A stretch of 48,657 nt of DNA from Syntrophobacterales bacterium Delta_02 (GTDB taxonomy: Bacteria > Desulfobacterota > Syntrophorhabdia > Syntrophorhabdales > Syntrophorhabdaceae). The notes under the pieces were generated by a model. That model saw nothing but the letters and a program-made list of their open reading frames with translations, was not told the DNA's origin and did no database searches. The position numbers and the translations under genes are program-made. The DNA is taken from contig LVAA01000027.1 of assembly GCA_001603955.1 (NCBI GenBank), positions 1-48,657 of the forward strand, given 5' to 3'. Positions 45,230-48,657 of the stretch are shown piece by piece. The number at the start of each line of letters is the position of its first letter. Positions within the stretch are counted from its first letter, which is position 1.

Positions 45230-47569
45230 ATGACGGATTTCGAACATATAGATATACCTGACGTCCTGCCCCTCTTGCCGGTGCGCGACATGGTGATGTA
45301 TCCCAGCGTTCTCTTGCCCCTCTTCGTGGGGCGCGACATGTCGATCAACGCCGTCGAGAAGTCCCTGTCGCAGGACCGCCTCATCCTGGTGGCGGCCCAG
45401 AAGGACCTTACGGACGAAGACCCCCTGCCGGAGAGGATCTATACCGTGGGTGTAGTGGCCCAGATCATGCGCATGCTCAGGCTCCCCGACGGAAGGGTGA
45501 AGGTCCTCATCCAGGGCTTGCGGAAGGCAAAGATCGAGGAATATATCCAGGAGACCCCGACCTTTCTCGTCAGGCTGGCCACCATCGAAGAACCCATCAT
45601 AACGGAGATCACCCTGGAGATCGAGGCGCTCATGCGCTATGTCAAGGAGGAGATGGAGAAGGTGGTCTCCATGGGCAGGATGGTGCCGCCCGATATCCTC
45701 ATGGTCCTCGACACCATCGACGAGCCCGGCCGGCTTGCCGATATAGCGGCCGCCAACCTGGGGCTCAACGTCGACAAGGCCCAGGAGGTACTGGAGATCG
45801 TCGACCCCGTCGAACGCTTGAGAAAGCTCTCGGAGATCCTCGGAAAGGAGATCGAGCTTCTCAACATGCAGGCCAAGATACTCTCCCAGGCCAAGGAGGA
45901 GATGTCCAAGTCCCAGAGGGAGTATTTCTTGAGGGAACAGATGCGCGCCATCCGAACCGAGCTTGGCGAGGGAGACGAGCGCACCGAGGAGGTCGAGGAG
46001 CTCCGCAAGCGCATCAAGAAGGCGAAGATGCCCAAAGAGGTGGAGAAGGAGGCGAAGAAGCAGCTGGAGCGCCTCGACATGATGCATCCCGACGCCGTCG
46101 AATCGACGATGGTGCGGACCTACCTGGAATGGCTCGTCGAACTGCCCTGGAGCAAATCGACGAAGGACAATATCGACATAAAGAAGGCGCGGGCGATCCT
46201 CGACAAGGACCACTACGACCTCGACAAGGTCAAGGACCGCATCCTCGAGTTCCTGAGCGTCATGAAGCTCAAGGCCGACATGAAGGGCCCCATCCTGTGT
46301 TTTGTGGGGCCGCCGGGTGTGGGCAAGACATCTCTCGGCAAGTCCATCGCCCGGGCGATCGGCCGCAAGTTCTCCCGCATATCGCTGGGCGGCATGAAGG
46401 ACGAGGCGGAGATCCGCGGCCACAGGCGCACGTATGTCGGTTCCATGCCGGGGAGGATCATCCAGTACATCAAGATCGCCGGGACCAACAACCCCGTCTT
46501 CATGATGGACGAGATCGACAAGATCGGGAACGATTTCCGGGGGGACCCCGCCAGTGCACTCCTCGAGGTGCTCGATCCCGAGCAGAACAACGCCTTCAGC
46601 GATCACTACCTGAACGTTCCCTTCGACCTGTCGAAGGTCATGTTCATCACCACCGCAAACCAGATGGACACCATCCCTTCGGCTTTGCGCGACAGGATGG
46701 AGGTCATCGACATCCCCGGGTACACGGAAAAGGAGAAGCTCGAAATAGCCAAGCGCTACCTGATCCCGAAACAGCTCTCCGAGAACGGCCTCACGAGCGC
46801 CCGGCTCGGGATAACGGACAGGGCCCTGGAGAAGATGATCAATGAATATACACGCGAGGCGGGCTTGAGGAACCTCGAAAGGGAGATCGCCATGGTCGCC
46901 CGGAAGGTGGCAAGAAGGGTTGCCGAGGGGGACAGGAAGAAGGTGAACGTCACCCCGAAGAACATCCACGACTTCCTGGGGCCCGTCAAGTACCTGCCCG
47001 ACAGCCAGATGGAGCAGGATTACGTGGGCGTGGCGAGCGGGCTTGCCTGGACGGAATTCGGCGGCGATGTCCTCTATGTCGAGGCCTCCTGCCGCAAGGG
47101 CAAGAAGGAATTGATGCTCACGGGCAACATGGGCGAGGTGATGAAGGAATCGGCACAGGCGGCGCTTACCTATATCAAGTCGAAGGCGGCGGCGCTCGGC
47201 ATCGATGAGGGAATCTTCGGCGATCTGGAGATGCACGTCCACGTTCCCCAGGGTGCCATTCCCAAGGACGGCCCCTCGGCGGGCATCACCATGGCCGTCG
47301 CCATGATAAGTGCCATCACGGGGCGCCCCATCAACAGGAAGATAGCGATGACGGGGGAAATCACCCTGACGGGCAGGGTCCTTCCCATAGGGGGCCTCAA
47401 GGAAAAGACCCTCGCGGCCCTGCGCAACCGGATGGAAAGGGTTCTTATTCCCCACGAGAACGACCATGAGCTCGTTGAGATACCCCAGTACGTGAAGAAG
47501 AAGATCACATTCCTTTCCGTGAAGACAATGGACGATGTGGTAGCGGCCGTTTTTGGAGAAAAGGTGTGA
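45230..47569 (+). CDS. lon: ATP-dependent protease Lon
   Basis: Lon degrades misfolded and regulatory proteins. The 779-residue protein has the N-terminal substrate domain (PLLPVRDMVMYPSVLLPLFVG), the AAA+ module with Walker A GPPGVGKT at 360-367, and the Ser-Lys catalytic dyad S683 (KDGPSAG) and K726 (GGLKEK). ACGGAGG precedes the ATG. Lon from E. coli degrades some tmRNA-tagged proteins, which fits the nearby smpB-ssrA genes, though Lon is not specific to them. The length is normal. Confidence 0.97.
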   Translation: MTDFEHIDIPDVLPLLPVRDMVMYPSVLLPLFVGRDMSINAVEKSLSQDRLILVAAQKDLTDEDPLPERIYTVGVVAQIMRMLRLPDGRVKVLIQGLRKAKIEEYIQETPTFLVRLATIEEPIITEITLEIEALMRYVKEEMEKVVSMGRMVPPDILMVLDTIDEPGRLADIAAANLGLNVDKAQEVLEIVDPVERLRKLSEILGKEIELLNMQAKILSQAKEEMSKSQREYFLREQMRAIRTELGEGDERTEEVEELRKRIKKAKMPKEVEKEAKKQLERLDMMHPDAVESTMVRTYLEWLVELPWSKSTKDNIDIKKARAILDKDHYDLDKVKDRILEFLSVMKLKADMKGPILCFVGPPGVGKTSLGKSIARAIGRKFSRISLGGMKDEAEIRGHRRTYVGSMPGRIIQYIKIAGTNNPVFMMDEIDKIGNDFRGDPASALLEVLDPEQNNAFSDHYLNVPFDLSKVMFITTANQMDTIPSALRDRMEVIDIPGYTEKEKLEIAKRYLIPKQLSENGLTSARLGITDRALEKMINEYTREAGLRNLEREIAMVARKVARRVAEGDRKKVNVTPKNIHDFLGPVKYLPDSQMEQDYVGVASGLAWTEFGGDVLYVEASCRKGKKELMLTGNMGEVMKESAQAALTYIKSKAAALGIDEGIFGDLEMHVHVPQGAIPKDGPSAGITMAVAMISAITGRPINRKIAMTGEITLTGRVLPIGGLKEKTLAALRNRMERVLIPHENDHELVEIPQYVKKKITFLSVKTMDDVVAAVFGEKV

Positions 47570-47572
47570 GAC

Positions 47573-48586
47573 ATGAGAGAGGCATCCTTTTATGAGAAGA
47601 AGGACGGGAAGACCGTCCGTTGTTCCCTGTGCCGCCACAACTGTGTCATCGCCGACGGCAAAAGAGGTCTGTGCGGTGTCCGCGAGAACAGGGACGGCAT
47701 CCTCTACAGCCTTGTCTGGGGCCTGCCCTGCGCCTACCATGTGGACCCCATAGAGAAGAAGCCCCTTTTTCACTTCTATCCCGGCTCGAAGGCCTTCTCC
47801 GTCGCCACGGTGGGATGCAACTTCCGGTGCCTCCACTGCCAGAACCATGATATCTCCCAGGGCCCCCACGAGAACGGGAGGATCTTCGGAGAGGCGGTGA
47901 GTCCCGGGGAGATCGTCGAACAGGCGCTTGCGTCACGGTGCGCGAGCATCTCCTACACGTACACCGAACCGACCATCTTCTTCGAATACGCCTTCGACAT
48001 AGCCCGCCAGGCCCGGGAAAAGGGCATGGCGAACAACTTCGTGACGAACGGGTATATCGAGGAGGTGCCGCTTCGGGCCATCGCCCCCTATCTCGACGCG
48101 GCGAACATAGACCTGAAAGGCTTCACCGAGGGCTTCTACAGGGACGTATGCGGGGCGCGGCTCTCCCGCGTCCTCGATTCGATACGCCTTTACAAGGAAC
48201 TGGGGATCTGGATAGAACTGACGACGCTCATCATACCGGGGCACAACGACAGCGATGAGGAACTGAAGTCCATCGCGCGGTTCATAGCGAAAGAACTCGG
48301 TGTGGAGGTGCCCTGGCACGTGAGCGCCTTCTATCCCACCTACAAGCTTCTCGACGCGGAGCCGACAAGTCCGCAGACCCTCGCCCGGGCCCGGCAGATA
48401 GGCCTCGATGAGGGGCTCCGCTATGTCTACGAAGGCAACATCCCCGGCTCCGGGGGAGAGAACACCTTTTGCCACAACTGCGGCAAAACGGTCATAGGGC
48501 GTTACGGGTACTCGGTCACCGAATACAACCTGAAGAGCGGGGCCTGCAAATTCTGCGGCAGCGTCCTCGACGGCGTCGGGTTTTGA
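47573..48586 (+). CDS. amrS: AmmeMemoRadiSam system radical SAM protein (AmrS-type)
   Basis: This 337-residue protein has an N-terminal Cys set (C17, C20, C24, C34) typical of pyruvate formate-lyase-activating-enzyme relatives, then the radical SAM motif C82, C86, C89 (GCNFRCLHC). A C-terminal pair of CxxC motifs (CHNCGK, CKFCG) suggests a zinc ribbon. AmrS-like proteins are usually found with AMMECR1 and Memo proteins; their reaction is unknown. Neither partner is in the window, but the window ends 71 bases later. It follows lon by three bases. Confidence 0.85.
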   Translation: MREASFYEKKDGKTVRCSLCRHNCVIADGKRGLCGVRENRDGILYSLVWGLPCAYHVDPIEKKPLFHFYPGSKAFSVATVGCNFRCLHCQNHDISQGPHENGRIFGEAVSPGEIVEQALASRCASISYTYTEPTIFFEYAFDIARQAREKGMANNFVTNGYIEEVPLRAIAPYLDAANIDLKGFTEGFYRDVCGARLSRVLDSIRLYKELGIWIELTTLIIPGHNDSDEELKSIARFIAKELGVEVPWHVSAFYPTYKLLDAEPTSPQTLARARQIGLDEGLRYVYEGNIPGSGGENTFCHNCGKTVIGRYGYSVTEYNLKSGACKFCGSVLDGVGF

Positions 48587-48619
48587 CCGGCCCGATAAGG
48601 CCCCGGGCAAAGAATTCTC

Positions 48620-48648
48620 TTGAAATAAAGTCACCCGCCTACTTAAAT
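48620..48648 (+). promoter_or_regulatory. Weak possible promoter of the next gene
   Basis: TTGAAA (48620-48625) is followed after 17 bases by TTAAAT in an AT-rich tail that runs to the window edge. The gene it would serve lies outside the window. Confidence 0.2.
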
Positions 48649-48657
48649 ATAGAATAC

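Noticed and set aside
45188..47869. 893-residue open frame antisense to lon
   Set aside because: It lies opposite the fully conserved Lon gene, has low-complexity H/L/D-rich translation and no family pattern. It is a by-product of GC-rich codon use.

Overview
The window reads as a chromosomal segment of an anaerobic, Gram-negative, GC-rich bacterium of the former Deltaproteobacteria (Desulfobacterota; something near Syntrophorhabdia or Syntrophia is my guess from gene content, not from a search). The reasons are: an F1 operon with paired b and b' genes and no a or c subunit genes beside it; siroheme-dependent (Ahb) heme synthesis with two radical SAM enzymes; a 13-cistron complex I operon with an unusual electron-input module; ADP-forming acyl-CoA synthetase; selenocysteine synthase SelA; and ferredoxin-type proteins throughout. 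There is no phage, insertion sequence, CRISPR array or obvious genomic island. Gene order is dense and mostly on the + strand, with many 1-25 bp overlaps.

Layout: 121-5816 F1Fo ATP synthase peripheral stalk and F1 (b', b, delta, alpha, gamma, beta, epsilon), then a B3/4-domain protein overlapping atpC and a nitroreductase. 7359-7437 tRNA-Pro(UGG) on the minus strand. 7550-10955 ahbC-hemB-ahbD (heme from siroheme). 11036-12319 exported alpha/beta hydrolase (minus). 12479-14446 YyaL-type thioredoxin-fold protein. 14550-15856 DUF502 membrane protein and TatC. 16025-17860 DedA protein, a 74-residue coiled-coil protein and an MltD-like lytic transglycosylase in overlapping order. 18099-32297 nuoABCD, a NuoF-tail/GltD hybrid, nuoG, nuoHIJKLMN. 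32517-34730 TPR protein and two small minus-strand genes. 34989-39711 acyl-CoA synthetase, selA and an RluD-type pseudouridine synthase. 39763-42757 PgeF-type protein and an NtrY-like sensor kinase. 42989-43791 smpB and ssrA (tmRNA), one base apart. 43857-48586 M18 aminopeptidase, Lon protease and an AmrS-type radical SAM protein.

How it fits together: complex I and ATP synthase form the energy-conserving core. Heme synthesis, TatC and the ADP-forming acyl-CoA synthetase would support respiratory or fermentative acyl-CoA metabolism. SmpB, tmRNA and Lon form a ribosome-rescue and protein-quality block.

Main points for a second look: (1) complex I lacks nuoE and the FMN/NADH part of nuoF; a 649-residue protein joins the NuoF [4Fe-4S] tail to a GltD/NfnB-like FAD and NAD(P)H module, and NuoG carries an extra ferredoxin-type cluster motif. 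(2) Three families of short-unit repeats (9-nt GGTTCAAGC, 7-nt GGGTRAT, and CCAATRACC-like) mostly form long inverted repeats between genes. They overlap two stop codons, abut one start codon, and one array sits in frame inside the pseudouridine synthase gene. (3) A sigma70-like nuo promoter is flanked and split by Rex-like half-sites. (4) Several genes have a -10 element 7-12 bases before the start codon, suggesting leaderless mRNAs.
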